Assembly: GCA_020050685.1 (NCBI GenBank) | Contig: JAGVKG010000069.1 | Span: forward strand, 62,001-126,000 | DNA length: 64,000 nt | Direction: 5' to 3' | Source of the DNA: Candidatus Obscuribacterales bacterium | Lineage (GTDB): Bacteria; Cyanobacteriota; Vampirovibrionia; Obscuribacterales; Obscuribacteraceae | Part shown: piece after piece, positions 1 to 8,288 of the stretch | Layout of the letters: every line of letters begins with the position of its first letter | Position numbering within the stretch: the first letter of the stretch is position 1 | Made by a program: the position numbers and the translations under genes | The notes under the pieces: model-generated | Told to the model about the DNA's origin: nothing | Seen by the model: the letters and a program-made list of their open reading frames with translations, nothing else | Database searches by the model: none

Positions 1-89
1 GGCAGCGTTAGTCTCAGCAGACCGCGCAGCAACAACGTGCCGAGCGGAGCAGTCCTTCTTGTCAGGTCTTTTGGTAGTTGCATGCACAT
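1..89 (-). CDS. 5' end of an unidentified protein (runs off the left edge)
   Basis: On the minus strand an ATG at 89 is preceded nine bases upstream by a perfect AGGAGG (99-104), and the frame stays open to the window edge, giving 29 residues that begin MCMQLPKDLTRRTAP and become leucine-rich. A second in-frame ATG lies at 83. It lies just downstream, in the same direction, of the alpha/beta hydrolase gene and after that gene's hairpin. The leucine-rich start could be the beginning of a signal or membrane segment, but too little is present to name a family. The ribosome binding site is the main support. Confidence 0.45.
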   Translation of the reverse strand, partial: MCMQLPKDLTRRTAPLGTLLLRGLLRLTL

Positions 90-116
90 ATGGCATTCCT
101 CCTAATACGAAATCGG

Positions 117-150
117 CTCCACGAGAGCAAGGGGTGTTGCTCTCGCGGAA
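117..150 (-). terminator. Hairpin downstream of the hydrolase gene
   Basis: The sequence CGAGAGCA...TTGCTCTCG forms an 8-9 bp stem just after the hydrolase stop codon. There is only a weak T-run on the minus strand (TTCGTTTTCC lies on the wrong side), so termination efficiency is uncertain. Confidence 0.4.
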
Positions 151-167
151 AACGAAGGGTTTCTAAA

Positions 168-1370
168 CTAGATGCAGTTGTGTGCCAGCGCTCCCAGATC
201 AACTGCATGTCGCAGTTTGTCGCCGACGTGATATTGCCTTTCGACTTGCGAGCCGTAACTTGTGCCATACATAGCCGCGAGAATGAACTCGCGAATCAGT
301 ACGTACGGTATAAGGTGCCCGTGTCCGAAGAGACGGTCGTCGCTCTCCGTGTAATTCACTTCTTTGACGCCTTCAAGCAAGGGGATCTTGCTGATTTCGC
401 CAAGACGCGGATCGGTGCCCGCGTGAATCCACGGAATCAGCATTTGCAGCGCGAGCAGCACTTGCTGATCCAATGGCGCGTGAATGAATTCCGAGATTGG
501 CAGAAGTCTGTCTCGCTCGGAACCCAAAATCAAAGTGCCCATTGGGAGACTGCATGCTCTTACTGGATTTATCCATTCGGACTGAAAGCGCTTCAGGCTG
601 ACATCGGGTGCCACCATAAAATTACGCTTGAATTGCGGGGCCGCACCGCCCATTTCGGAAACCAGCATGGCCATGATTTGGCACATCAACTTGTTGCCCA
701 TGGAATGTTGCACAAGTACGATGTTTTCCGCACCGAATTCTTGCGCTAAGTCCACCAGAAATGGTGCGAATCGGCTGACGCCATCATCGACTCTTTGATC
801 ATCTCCCCAGTAATCGGGCATCAATGTGCCTTTGGAACTCCAGGAAAGAACAATCACCACATACCCAAGCCGCCGCAAGATGTGCGTCAGAATTGCACCG
901 CGCTCCATTCCGCCCTCTCGCAAGGAGTGGAAGAATCCCGGTGTCAAAACAACGATACGCGGTGTGCCAAAGTTCCGCTCGCGTTTGGTGGCACTGGCCT
1001 CGCGAAGAGCTGCGAAGAATTGCGCTTGTGCAGACACAGTATCCGTTGAGGCGAATTCATTGGGAGCCAGCACTTTGACCGGCGAGACCAGGTTGTAAAT
1101 CTCTGCCCCAATTGCACCGACCTGCCGCAAGATGATCAACTCTTCACTCAACATGAGTGCAAAGTCTGCAGGCACCGCTGCTTCTTTGAGTTGCACCGGG
1201 CAAGAGCCATAGTACAAACCAAACGAATTCTGTTGCTCTGTGTAGTCGGTGCTCTCTTCGCCGGTATGCGAATCGCAAGCGAGTTTATGCCCACGGTCTG
1301 TGACATAGAACACAGGCGATGGCTCAGTGTAGATTGGTCGAATCTCATCATGTGATATGCGTCGCTTCAT
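168..1370 (-). CDS. Alpha/beta hydrolase, DUF900-like
   Basis: A 400-residue protein whose middle third reads as an alpha/beta hydrolase fold. A strand-rich segment around residue 140 (RIVVLTPGFFHSL) precedes the nucleophile elbow VQHSMGN near residue 215 (H-S-M-G around the serine). A later GSERDRLLP stretch is a plausible acid-bearing loop, and GHGHL near 345 could carry the catalytic histidine. The overall layout matches the DUF900 esterase-like family, whose substrates are unknown. The ATG at 1370 is preceded by GGAGGGGAAC, a good ribosome binding site. About 130 N-terminal residues before the fold look unrelated to the hydrolase core. It is a single-gene unit. Confidence 0.75.
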   Translation of the reverse strand: MKRRISHDEIRPIYTEPSPVFYVTDRGHKLACDSHTGEESTDYTEQQNSFGLYYGSCPVQLKEAAVPADFALMLSEELIILRQVGAIGAEIYNLVSPVKVLAPNEFASTDTVSAQAQFFAALREASATKRERNFGTPRIVVLTPGFFHSLREGGMERGAILTHILRRLGYVVIVLSWSSKGTLMPDYWGDDQRVDDGVSRFAPFLVDLAQEFGAENIVLVQHSMGNKLMCQIMAMLVSEMGGAAPQFKRNFMVAPDVSLKRFQSEWINPVRACSLPMGTLILGSERDRLLPISEFIHAPLDQQVLLALQMLIPWIHAGTDPRLGEISKIPLLEGVKEVNYTESDDRLFGHGHLIPYVLIREFILAAMYGTSYGSQVERQYHVGDKLRHAVDLGALAHNCI

Positions 1371-2074
1371 GCTGTTCCCCTCCTGGAAATATGTGAGAAC
1401 ACCCGCAGTCGCATCGCAAAATCTCCACCAAACTTCAGAGACTCACCGAATGTTCTTCGGCGGGTCTGTGCAGTTCGAAATTGGAGACGCGAACGTGAGC
1501 TTGTGAGTGCTGGTAAGTTCTAAGTTACTAATTCTAGATTTGTTGTAGCTAATCTTTGCGATTGAATATCTACCTCGCGCCTTGCGCGCGGGAAATTCAT
1601 ACTTGAATGCAGCAATAAATCTAGAGTGTTGGCTTCTTTTGAAAAACGAATGGGTAATAACAATACAAAATCACCCTAAAGTTTATTTGCTGTCAGACAC
1701 AATAGAATTTGCGGTTATGTAGGCGGTTGTGAGCGAGAGATAAACCAAGCAATGTGGCGAAGCTAGCGCAAACAATCGGCAACTGTCTTGAATTGTGAGA
1801 AGTTGTAAAGGTAGCGCAATTGTGCAAATCATATTTACTGCTTTTATTCGCGCGTAGTACACATTTCTCTTTCAAGTATTAGTTGCCGTTTGTTAGGTTC
1901 AAGGCATCTTGAAGACCCCAGTGAATTCCTTGGAACAACACACCTTCTAAAAATCACCAAGCAGAATTTCAATTAGTTTCCCGGCTTGCAGTTTGCGCTG
2001 CGAGTGGTGGCACTGTCTTTAATACCAGTTCGGATTTTTGGTCCCGCCCACTTTCAATCGGGAGATAATTCATC
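1371..2074. other. Gene-free AT-rich spacer (about 700 bp)
   Basis: Divergent intergenic region between the hydrolase and a lipoprotein gene. It holds AT-rich tracts, a GC-rich inverted repeat near 1574-1590 (CGCGCCTTGCGCGCGG), a CTAGCGC-type element near 1762-1768 (GAAGCTAGCGCAAAC) and one AGTGGTGGCA motif at 2003-2012. No convincing reading frame with a ribosome binding site is seen. Confidence 0.6.
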
Positions 2075-2752
2075 ATGATTACACCTCAACAAAGATTTAG
2101 AACCTGCCAGAAATTTCTGGCTCTGCTCGTGCCGCTGTTTTGCCTGCTCGTTTGTTTGAGCGGCTGTACGCAACCTCAGGATGTGCCTCCGCCCAATCCG
2201 GAGAACTTCCCTATCGTCTTCGACGACACGCTCGCCAAGTCGATTCCTCATCATCCGGGCGAAGGTAGATATGCCGGCAAGGACATTTACGAAATTACCG
2301 GCAAGGATGCCGTGATCGTTCTCAGAAAGGCCGGACGCTCGATTCCTTGTGGCATGTGCGGCAGGATTGCCGATCCTTCTCACCCCAACCGTCAAGAAGT
2401 CGTGCAAGAAGACGGCTATTTCCAAGTGTGGGATGGCGGCTGTCAGTGCTACCGCACCTATCACTATCACGATGATGCTCGCCAGGTTTGTTGCTATTGG
2501 GCAAACCGCGGCGAATCGGGATATGCGTGGATGGGACTCGATGGACAAGAGCGATACTTGTCCAAAGCAAAAGCAGCCAAGCCGGCGCCAACCTGCAAGG
2601 AAGAAATTGCTCAACCGGTCAAAACCCCAACTGAACAAACGGAGGATGCTGCTGCGCGCGGTGCCGCTCGTGGTGCTGCTGGTGCATACTTCACTCACAA
2701 GGTGTTGGACTGGTATTGGAATTCAACCGATGCCGGCCCGTCCTTGTTCTAA
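2075..2752 (+). CDS. Cysteine-rich lipoprotein of unknown function
   Basis: The 225-residue product starts with a charged n-region, a leucine-rich h-region and the lipobox LSGC near residue 31, so it should be lipid-anchored after signal peptidase II cleavage. The mature part has several Cys pairs (IPCGMCG, GGCQCYR, QVCCYW) and a His/Tyr patch (YHYHDD), suggesting disulfides or metal binding in the periplasm. A C-terminal Ala/Gly-rich stretch (AAARGAARGAAGAY) may be a membrane-interacting helix. No family was recognised. The gene is followed by a strong hairpin terminator shared with the convergent macro-domain gene. Confidence 0.75.
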   Translation: MITPQQRFRTCQKFLALLVPLFCLLVCLSGCTQPQDVPPPNPENFPIVFDDTLAKSIPHHPGEGRYAGKDIYEITGKDAVIVLRKAGRSIPCGMCGRIADPSHPNRQEVVQEDGYFQVWDGGCQCYRTYHYHDDARQVCCYWANRGESGYAWMGLDGQERYLSKAKAAKPAPTCKEEIAQPVKTPTEQTEDAAARGAARGAAGAYFTHKVLDWYWNSTDAGPSLF

Positions 2753-2873
2753 AGCAACAGCGTTGTGGATGCGCAGCCAATCGAATTGGAATTTGTTTCT
2801 GATTTCGATTGGCTCGCTTCCCAATTGTTTCTCCTTTTTAAGAGATACTATAACAAATAGCAGAATGTATATA

Positions 2874-2905
2874 AAAAAAGACAGCAGCTTCGGCTGCTGT
2901 CTTTT
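2874..2905. terminator. Bidirectional intrinsic terminator
   Basis: A perfect 10-bp stem, AGACAGCAGC/GCTGCTGTCT, closed by a TTCG tetraloop, has an A-tract on its left and TTTT on its right. It therefore serves both the plus-strand lipoprotein gene and the convergent macro-domain gene. Confidence 0.9.
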
Positions 2906-2919
2906 GGGGCGAGAGTAGC

Positions 2920-3528
2920 CTAGTCGGACTGACCGTGCCAGACTCTCATCTCTGCCTCACTCTCTTTTGCTTTACGGTCCAGTGCTTCGGTCAGCAAGGC
3001 TTCGAAGCTGGGATCGTTCTTTATAACAAACGTGATGCTCTCGATTCCGGACTTCTGTCCCTTGATATCGGACTTCTGGCAAAGGAATGCTTTCACTCCA
3101 TCGGCCAATTGATTGGCGATTTCAGCTAGGGCCTCTTGCAGAGTTTGTTCTCTCTTCTTGCTGAAGAGTATGCCTGTTCGTAAGGCGGGCAATGTCACGT
3201 TCTTGAAGCCTTGTCGGTTTGCAGCGCTGAGCGCATTGCAAACGATTAGGCTGAGTGGCATCGTGGCATCGTCTACGACGAAGACGATTGCTGCGAAACT
3301 GTCATCGGTATTACCGGTGCCATGAGCAACGACAGTCATACCTTCCTTGAGGGAAGTGGCTTCTTCCACTTGCTTGTGGAAGTGGTCGCCGAATTGTTGC
3401 TTGATTGCGATGTCGAGGTTGCTCGTAGCCCAGCCGCAGTGGCTGATGCTCTTGATGAGTGCGTCGGACGCTACCTGTGTGATGTCACCTTGGATGACGT
3501 TGACTTTCTTTGCGTTCATTTTTTTCAT
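2920..3528 (-). CDS. Macro-domain protein (ADP-ribose binding)
   Basis: The 202-residue product opens with VNVIQGDITQVASDALIKS, the usual first strand and GDIT motif of a macro domain, which binds ADP-ribose or its derivatives. It continues with VTLPALRTGILFSKKREQTLQEALAEIANQL, equivalent to the family's glycine loop followed by the long helix. The usual asparagine-rich 'VNAAN' segment reads IKSISHCGW here, so the catalytic subset of de-ADP-ribosylases is not assured. The last 40 residues are charged and helical. The start ATG follows CAGGAAT. It is a single gene, convergent with the lipoprotein. Confidence 0.78.
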   Translation of the reverse strand: MKKMNAKKVNVIQGDITQVASDALIKSISHCGWATSNLDIAIKQQFGDHFHKQVEEATSLKEGMTVVAHGTGNTDDSFAAIVFVVDDATMPLSLIVCNALSAANRQGFKNVTLPALRTGILFSKKREQTLQEALAEIANQLADGVKAFLCQKSDIKGQKSGIESITFVIKNDPSFEALLTEALDRKAKESEAEMRVWHGQSD

Positions 3529-3616
3529 GGTTTATTCCTGTAATTGAGTGACCGCGTGTTGTACTTGTCCTGTGTGAATTGCCTCCGTATCATTTGAGTT
3601 ACCTGGTTAAGGGTGC

Positions 3617-3652
3617 ACAAAAGAAGAACCCCACATTTGTGTGCGGGGTTCT
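3617..3652 (-). terminator. Intrinsic terminator
   Basis: AGAACCCC...GGGGTTCT forms a strong stem followed on the minus strand by TTCTTTTG. It terminates the 3684-4749 operon. Confidence 0.8.
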
Positions 3653-3683
3653 CTTAATTTCTCTTGCTGATCTGCGCCGGCCG

Positions 3684-4484
3684 TTAGTTTTTAGCTGGCG
3701 ATGCGGCGTCCGAAGTGGGCAACGGAATTCGTCGCGCGGACGGATTGCCAGGCAAATCCGCATCAATTGGCGGCGGACCCGGCGGATTCAGATCAGCTGG
3801 CGGTGCAGATCCTCCTGGGGGATCTGCATTTGGTGCACCCGGATTGGAGTCGTCCGTAAGCGCGATTATCAAGTCGAGCGCAGTTTGACCAACGACAATT
3901 CTGTCACCGACAGCAGCGATCAGTCTATTCGAAGGAAACCCCTCTTCTTTGATGATCTTCCTGGTGGTTATGGCTCCGCCTGGGTATCCGGAATCTCCAT
4001 TCAGCCACTGTTTATATTCAGCCAGTGCCATTGCGAGTTCGGCTTGTTTGGCTCGGAATTCTTTGTCTCTGTGCGTGTTTACGTAGCTTGTGAGTTTGTC
4101 ATAGATAGCATTGGCATCCGCACCGGGATAAGCCTTGCTAATCAGGTCTGTCATCTTTGCAGACTCAGCGGCTGCATCTCCGTACTCGCCTTTTACGGAC
4201 TTCTCGAAAAACTCTTTCATCTGCGGACAGGAAGTGAGTTTCTTGATGCCCAACTGGTGGCAAACGCGATCGCGCATTGCGCCAGCCACGTTTAGGTGAC
4301 GGAGCCATTGTGTCGAAAGGCGCAGTTCTAGCAATGCACCACCTCGTCGGATGTTGCGTCGCTGGGCCTCTTCGATTTTGGAGAAGCTGTGGTCTGCCTT
4401 GGGGACTAGTCCGGTCACCGCCGCCACCAGATAGGCCAGCGGGATGAGTGCGGCTGCTACGAGTACAATTGCGAATCTGTTCAT
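3684..4484 (-). CDS. Membrane-anchored protein with proline-rich tail, unknown
   Basis: Reading from the ATG at 4484 (an ATG 15 bases upstream is possible, but GGAG sits ideally before 4484), the 266-residue product has one N-terminal hydrophobic segment (FAIVLVAAALIPLAYLVAAV), a helical middle with two Cys (residues ~75-90) and a C-terminal region of about 55 residues rich in Pro, Ala, Asp and Gly (PPGGSAPPADLNPPGPPP). The layout suggests an anchored periplasmic domain with an extended tail. The start lies one base after the stop of the upstream small membrane protein, so the two are probably translationally coupled. No family was recognised. Confidence 0.75.
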   Translation of the reverse strand: MNRFAIVLVAAALIPLAYLVAAVTGLVPKADHSFSKIEEAQRRNIRRGGALLELRLSTQWLRHLNVAGAMRDRVCHQLGIKKLTSCPQMKEFFEKSVKGEYGDAAAESAKMTDLISKAYPGADANAIYDKLTSYVNTHRDKEFRAKQAELAMALAEYKQWLNGDSGYPGGAITTRKIIKEEGFPSNRLIAAVGDRIVVGQTALDLIIALTDDSNPGAPNADPPGGSAPPADLNPPGPPPIDADLPGNPSARRIPLPTSDAASPAKN

Positions 4485-4485
4485 T

Positions 4486-4749
4486 CTACGCTCCTTCATT
4501 TTTGACGATTGCCTTTGATTGTGAGTCGTGATCTATCAGCCGAAAACGGATCCACGGTCCATTGTCCCGATACCGATAGGTCCGGAATTGTTTGATGTTT
4601 TTGTCAAAGATCAAACGGTCGATATCTTGTCTCTCTTTTACTCGAACGCGGATAGTTGGGTGCGATGAGATCCAGCAGAAGACGAGTGCTACCAGTAGTA
4701 CGATTGCCGGGAAGGCGAAATAACAGATGAGGACTTGTTTCATTCCCAT
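4486..4749 (-). CDS. Small single-pass membrane protein
   Basis: 87 residues: an N-terminal transmembrane helix (VLICYFAFPAIVLLVALVFCWI) followed by a short basic/aromatic domain (RQDIDRLIFDKNIKQFRTYRYRD). It is the first gene of a two-gene operon whose second gene starts one base after this stop codon. Two Met codons (positions 1 and 3) are possible starts. The function is unknown; it may form a membrane complex with its neighbour. Confidence 0.65.
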   Translation of the reverse strand: MGMKQVLICYFAFPAIVLLVALVFCWISSHPTIRVRVKERQDIDRLIFDKNIKQFRTYRYRDNGPWIRFRLIDHDSQSKAIVKNEGA

Positions 4750-5082
4750 TGTGTGTTTCCTCTTACAGACTTAGTTTCCGATTGCCAATCAAATGGTTTT
4801 CGTGTCAGCAACAAGGCAAGGTCCGCTCACGTCAGGGCAGTGAACTGCTCTAGTGTGAAATGGCTGAATGCGCTATGTGCCTTGGTTTGTGGTTGCTTCC
4901 GAAAGATTGATTGGTGGTTAAACGATAGTTACACCATAGTTTTTAATAGACTTGAAGTTCAATTAGAAATTGCGTAATTGCCACACTTATGTTGCGGGTG
5001 GAAAGCTCGCGCGGCTAGCGCCGCAGTTAATCTTGGTACCAAAAAATGTTCTAGACGGAATTGCATATCTAAGGGAAAACCC
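4750..5082. other. Spacer with a GC-rich palindromic element
   Basis: Contains the promoter side of the minus-strand membrane-protein operon, with AT-rich sequence near 4940-4975 and a CTAGCGC-type inverted element near 5008-5025 (GCGCGGCTAGCGCCGC). No supported gene is seen. Confidence 0.5.
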
Positions 5083-5365
5083 TTAAGGCTCAATGATCTT
5101 TAATCCCTTAAAGTAGTTGCGATAAACGCCCTTATCGCGGGTGAGAAGACAATCGCACTGAGTAAGAGCGTGTGCCGCAATGAGAAAGTCTGGCAGCAGC
5201 TTCTCTCTTCGCAAAAAAAGTTGCTGCTTCTGCCCAAACAACTCCGCCGGCTGCTAACGAACCGTGAGCCGACTGCTTTCTTAGTGCACGTGCTGACTTA
5301 TCTGCATAAACAGGAGCGTCGCTGAAGATATCCAATAAAATATTGGTGTCAACGGCGGTGATCAT
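5083..5365 (-). pseudogene. Disrupted VapC-type PIN toxin
   Basis: The first 57 residues (MITAVDTNILLDIFSDAP..., then WAEAATFFAKREAA) are a PIN-domain start with the first catalytic Asp at residue 5. The frame then drifts to a spurious end at 5132. In another frame directly after, the family's C-terminal part is intact (KLLPDFLIAAHALTQ, LLTRDKGVYRNYFKG, IIEP, stop at 5083). The two halves together are about 35-40 residues shorter than a normal VapC. An internal deletion that also shifted the frame has therefore killed the toxin. Its start overlaps the AbrB antitoxin stop by four bases, the ordinary vapBC arrangement. Confidence 0.8.
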
Positions 5366-5592
5366 TTGTGTCCCCGTAATTCTGCAATCAATTGATCGCT
5401 AGGTTTAACATAAGGGAGAATGCCGCGCACCCGCTCAATCGGATCTTTGGATATTTCTTTACTGATCAGAATTTTGCCTTTGTCCAATTCAAACCGCAAG
5501 CGCGTTCCCGGTTTAAGCCCAAGCTTATCCCTAATGGCTTTAGGGATGGTGACTTGCCCTCTTTCGGCTAATACTGATTCTTGATCCTTCAT
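5362..5592 (-). CDS. AbrB/SpoVT-type antitoxin (VapB)
   Basis: About 76 residues with the swapped-hairpin AbrB signature ERGQVTIPKAIRDKLGLKPGTRLRFEL, followed by a toxin-wrapping tail (IERVRGILPYVKPSDQLIAELRG). Antitoxins of this class bind their own promoter and neutralise a PIN ribonuclease. The neighbouring toxin is broken, so this is now an orphan antitoxin. An ATG 15 bases upstream (5607) is an alternative start. An ATATGAATTCATAT palindrome (5629-5642) just upstream is the likely operator. Confidence 0.85.
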   Translation of the reverse strand: MKDQESVLAERGQVTIPKAIRDKLGLKPGTRLRFELDKGKILISKEISKDPIERVRGILPYVKPSDQLIAELRGHK

Positions 5593-5628
5593 ATTCGTGC
5601 CGCCCATATTCGTGTAACGTACTCAAAA

Positions 5629-5642
5629 ATATGAATTCATAT
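5629..5642 (-). promoter_or_regulatory. Palindromic operator candidate of the AbrB/PIN module
   Basis: A perfect 14-bp palindrome, ATATGAATTCATAT, lies 22-35 bases upstream of the antitoxin's first ATG and within its AT-rich promoter region. AbrB-type antitoxins autoregulate through such sites. Confidence 0.45.
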
Positions 5643-5680
5643 ATACAAAATCGTATCACGTCTTAAAGAATCAAGTTCAT

Positions 5681-6103
5681 TCAAGGAATTAATTCGAACA
5701 CAGTGGTGTGCTTCGGTCGATAGATCCCGAAATCCCGCTTATCTGTAGTCAGAATAGTTTTTATGTTCATTCGTTCAGCTAATGCCACCAATGCGGCATC
5801 GGCGAAATCCATTCGACGGTCCTGATATTTATTTAGTAGCTGAAATACACGGCTCAAATCAGCGTTTGTGAGAGCTTGAATTTGCAGTGGCAAGGCGTCT
5901 ACCACTTTATGCAATGCAGATATAACCTTTTCGGATGCAAGCAAGAAAACTGACTCCGCCAAGCAAGACTCAACCGTGTGATACGCACAGTTTTCCGGCA
6001 TCTGGCTGAGTGCGGTGAGGCATCTTTTATGATACGCGTCATCGCTCTTAACCAAACCGACTAAAAAGCCTGTGTCAACGACGACGCTTCGTAAGTTTTT
6101 CAA
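5681..6103 (-). CDS. PIN-domain toxin (VapC-like ribonuclease)
   Basis: Start taken as TTG at 6103, because AAGGAAA stands nine bases before it and the protein then begins at the PIN core: LKNLRSVVVDTGFLVGLVKSDDAYH, with the catalytic Asp in VVVDTG. The second acidic site is in CLAESVFLL, and the third is in MDFADAALVALAERMNIKTILTTDKRDFGIY. The length (140 aa) is normal. The gene overlaps the upstream ribbon-helix-helix antitoxin by 29 bases. It is expected to cleave RNA when free of its antitoxin. Confidence 0.85.
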   Translation of the reverse strand: MKNLRSVVVDTGFLVGLVKSDDAYHKRCLTALSQMPENCAYHTVESCLAESVFLLASEKVISALHKVVDALPLQIQALTNADLSRVFQLLNKYQDRRMDFADAALVALAERMNIKTILTTDKRDFGIYRPKHTTVFELIP

Positions 6104-6344
6104 GAATGATTTTCCTTTGCTTTTCCTTATTTGTCGAAAGGTCGGTGTCCCCGCCGGAAGCAATAGGCTCAAAGCCGGATTCCATTAGCCTGTCCAAGGA
6201 GGAACGCCCGCCTTGTGCAATTAGCTTGGCGCCGTATTCCTCAATCGCTTTTCTGACAAGCTCAGAACGCGACTGCCCGGTGCGCCTCGCCAGGGTGGTT
6301 AGCAACTTTTCTTCTTTGTCGGTAAGACGAAACGAGCTGACCAT
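6075..6344 (-). CDS. Ribbon-helix-helix antitoxin (CopG-like)
   Basis: 89 residues from the ATG at 6344, which has GAGG six bases upstream (an ATG at 6356 is also in frame). The N-terminus SSFRLTDKEEKLLTTLARRTGQSRSELVRKAIEEYG is a typical ribbon-helix-helix DNA-binding fold with the helix-2 'SRSELVRKAI' signature. The C-terminal half is the toxin-binding part. Paired with the overlapping PIN toxin. Two TGTATTA repeats just upstream are a likely autoregulatory site. Confidence 0.85.
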   Translation of the reverse strand: MVSSFRLTDKEEKLLTTLARRTGQSRSELVRKAIEEYGAKLIAQGGRSSLDRLMESGFEPIASGGDTDLSTNKEKQRKIILEKLTKRRR

Positions 6345-6356
6345 AGAAAACCTCAT

Positions 6357-6377
6357 TTGTATTAACTACCTGTATTA
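6357..6377 (-). promoter_or_regulatory. Tandem repeat operator candidate of the RHH/PIN module
   Basis: TGTATTA occurs twice (TGTATTA-N6-TGTATTA) right in front of the antitoxin start. Ribbon-helix-helix repressors commonly bind such tandem half-sites in their own promoters. Confidence 0.4.
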
Positions 6378-6839
6378 CATTTTAGCAGATTCTTGCCAAG
6401 TACGACCAGCCTTTGTTGCTCCAATATTGTGGCTAATCTGAGAGACAGGCATTTCAATGTCTGAGTCTTTTGAGAAGCTACTTAACCGTTGGAGAGTTAA
6501 GCCGCTAACTTCTATATATATGAATGTGTTTCTGTTAATGAAAAAATTGCTGTAACAGATCTCCAAGAGGGATCATTGGTATACAAAATCGACTCGTTGC
6601 GCATACGTAAAACATATTCACAGCGCGCTGTTTCAGCTCTTTGCGTCTCATTAACTCGTGTTATACTTGGCCTAGACAGACAGAGCCCGTCTGGCTTACA
6701 GGTTATCAACAAAACGAGCTAAGGGGCTCTAAAAGCAGCAAAGAGCTGATTTCAGTAGTTGACCCCACTTACCACCCATTCTGGCAATTCGCGGTCTGCG
6801 CTTGGGACCGGGGACAACCCTACTGTTAATGTGCCTGTC
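6378..6839. other. Spacer before the decarboxylase gene
   Basis: Carries the decarboxylase promoter region: TTGCGT at 6641 and TATACT at 6662-6667 (15-bp spacing) are the best sigma-70-like boxes. An alternative TTG start for the decarboxylase lies at 6759. No other gene is supported. Confidence 0.45.
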
Positions 6840-8276
6840 ATGCCGCTTACTTCCGCTATTGAAAAACATTTGAGTGCGGAAATTGCCTCGTTCCATATGC
6901 CCGGTCACAAGGGGCGTTTCACGGGGGAAGATACTTTGTTTCGCGGTGGTGCGCTCTGGCAATGGGACGTCACCGAGTTGCCTGGCTTGGATGAACTTTC
7001 ACAGCCGAAGGGTGTGTTGGCGGATTTAGAAGCACGTGCTGCGCGTCTCTGGAAATCGAAACATGCGTTGATTTCGGTGAATGGTGCGTCGGCTGGAATT
7101 GTTGCGGCGATGCTGGCACTTGTGCGATTTCAGAATACCGATCATGAATGGCCATACGCGGGTGGTCAGAATGAGATGCGCGTGGTGCGCAACAAGATTT
7201 TAATTCCCCGCAACTCACACCGTGCGGTCGTCAACGGATTGGTGCTTAGCGGCATGTATCCTATTTGGTACGAGCCAACCTGGAATGAAAGGTGGCAAGT
7301 CTGGGAAGCGGTGGCGCCTTCAGTAATTGCACCGATAATTGAAAAGCACAAGTACGAGCTGGCTGGAGTTTTAGTAGTATCACCTACTTACGGTGGAGCG
7401 GTTTCAGATATCGCGGCCGTTGCGCAGAAGTGCCGTGCGCATAACTTGCCGCTTATTGTAGACGAAGCGCATGGCGCTCATTTTTTGCCTGGCTCTGTGA
7501 TGCCACAGTCTGCCATTGGTCTCGGTGCAGATATCGTGGTTCATTCGTTGCACAAAACTGCACCGGCACTAACTCAAACGGGAATGGTGCATGTTGCGAC
7601 AGATTCTCGCGTCCCTGCGCATGAAATTCGCGCCGCACTAAACATGCTGCAATCGTCCAGCCCCAGCTATCTGTTGATGGCTTCCATTGAACAAGCAATT
7701 ATGGAAATGGAAGGCGATCACGGTATTGCCAGATTGGCAGAGCTTGTTGCGCTCGGCAATCAGATTCACACTGCGGTTGCCAAACTGCCTGGGCTGGCAA
7801 TATATGAATCTGCATTTGCAAATGATCCGCTGCGCTTCTTAATCAGTGCAAAAAATGCAACGGCACGGGAATTTGCAGAATTTATTGATGCATGGGGCAT
7901 CTGGCCCGAAACGATCTTGGGCAATGGCGTGCTCTTTATGATGGGCACTCATACAACCGATACGGATATCGATTGCTTGAAGTCTGCCTTGTCCGACTTC
8001 ACCAACACTGTCATCCTGAGCGATGCGAAGGATCCCTCAAGCGCGGCGAATTCGTCTCCAGAGAAATATCTCCCGCTAGAGCAAGTTATCTCTCCGCGCA
8101 AGGCATTTATGAGTCAATCGGAAGTGATACCACTTTCAAAAGCCGTTGGCCGCATCGCCGCCGAAACTATTGCGCCATGCCCACCTGGAATTCCAGTAGT
8201 GGTGGCAGGACAAAGAATTTCTCAAGAGCTTTCAGCACGCATTTCACTGACCAGTGTTAGGGTCCTTACGGAATAA
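6840..8276 (+). CDS. Orn/Lys/Arg decarboxylase family PLP enzyme
   Basis: From ATG 6840 the protein starts at the family boundary (MPLTSAIEKHL) and reaches the hallmark FHMPGHKG about 20 residues later. Further family signatures are VNGASAGIVAAMLA, RNSHRAVVNGLVLSG, VSPTYGGAVSDI, the PLP-Asp segment IVDEAHGAHF and the Schiff-base lysine in HSLHKTAPALTQTG. Members decarboxylate arginine, lysine or ornithine in polyamine synthesis; which substrate cannot be read here. GTG 6831 and TTG 6759 are other in-frame starts. Near residue 395 a foreign in-frame stretch (TVILSDAKDPSSAANSS) is an intergenic repeat inserted in the gene, see findings. Followed after 12 bases by the R3H ATPase gene, probably one operon. 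Confidence 0.88.
   Translation: MPLTSAIEKHLSAEIASFHMPGHKGRFTGEDTLFRGGALWQWDVTELPGLDELSQPKGVLADLEARAARLWKSKHALISVNGASAGIVAAMLALVRFQNTDHEWPYAGGQNEMRVVRNKILIPRNSHRAVVNGLVLSGMYPIWYEPTWNERWQVWEAVAPSVIAPIIEKHKYELAGVLVVSPTYGGAVSDIAAVAQKCRAHNLPLIVDEAHGAHFLPGSVMPQSAIGLGADIVVHSLHKTAPALTQTGMVHVATDSRVPAHEIRAALNMLQSSSPSYLLMASIEQAIMEMEGDHGIARLAELVALGNQIHTAVAKLPGLAIYESAFANDPLRFLISAKNATAREFAEFIDAWGIWPETILGNGVLFMMGTHTTDTDIDCLKSALSDFTNTVILSDAKDPSSAANSSPEKYLPLEQVISPRKAFMSQSEVIPLSKAVGRIAAETIAPCPPGIPVVVAGQRISQELSARISLTSVRVLTE
8009..8046 (+). repeat. Dispersed palindromic-type repeat inside the decarboxylase gene
   Basis: GTCATCCTGAGCGATGCGAAG then GATCCCTCAAG closely matches intergenic copies at 17590 and 31826 in this window. 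It is translated in frame as VILSDAKDPS. Confidence 0.65.
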
Positions 8277-8288
8277 TGGAGAAACACT

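Noticed and set aside
78-749. 223-residue plus-strand frame at the left end
   Set aside because: It lies antiparallel to the well-supported alpha/beta hydrolase gene and has no family features.
3684-4484. LemA-family assignment for the membrane-anchored protein
   Set aside because: A short C-terminal similarity (GFPSNRLIA) recalls LemA, but the family's N-terminal signature and order of segments are missing.
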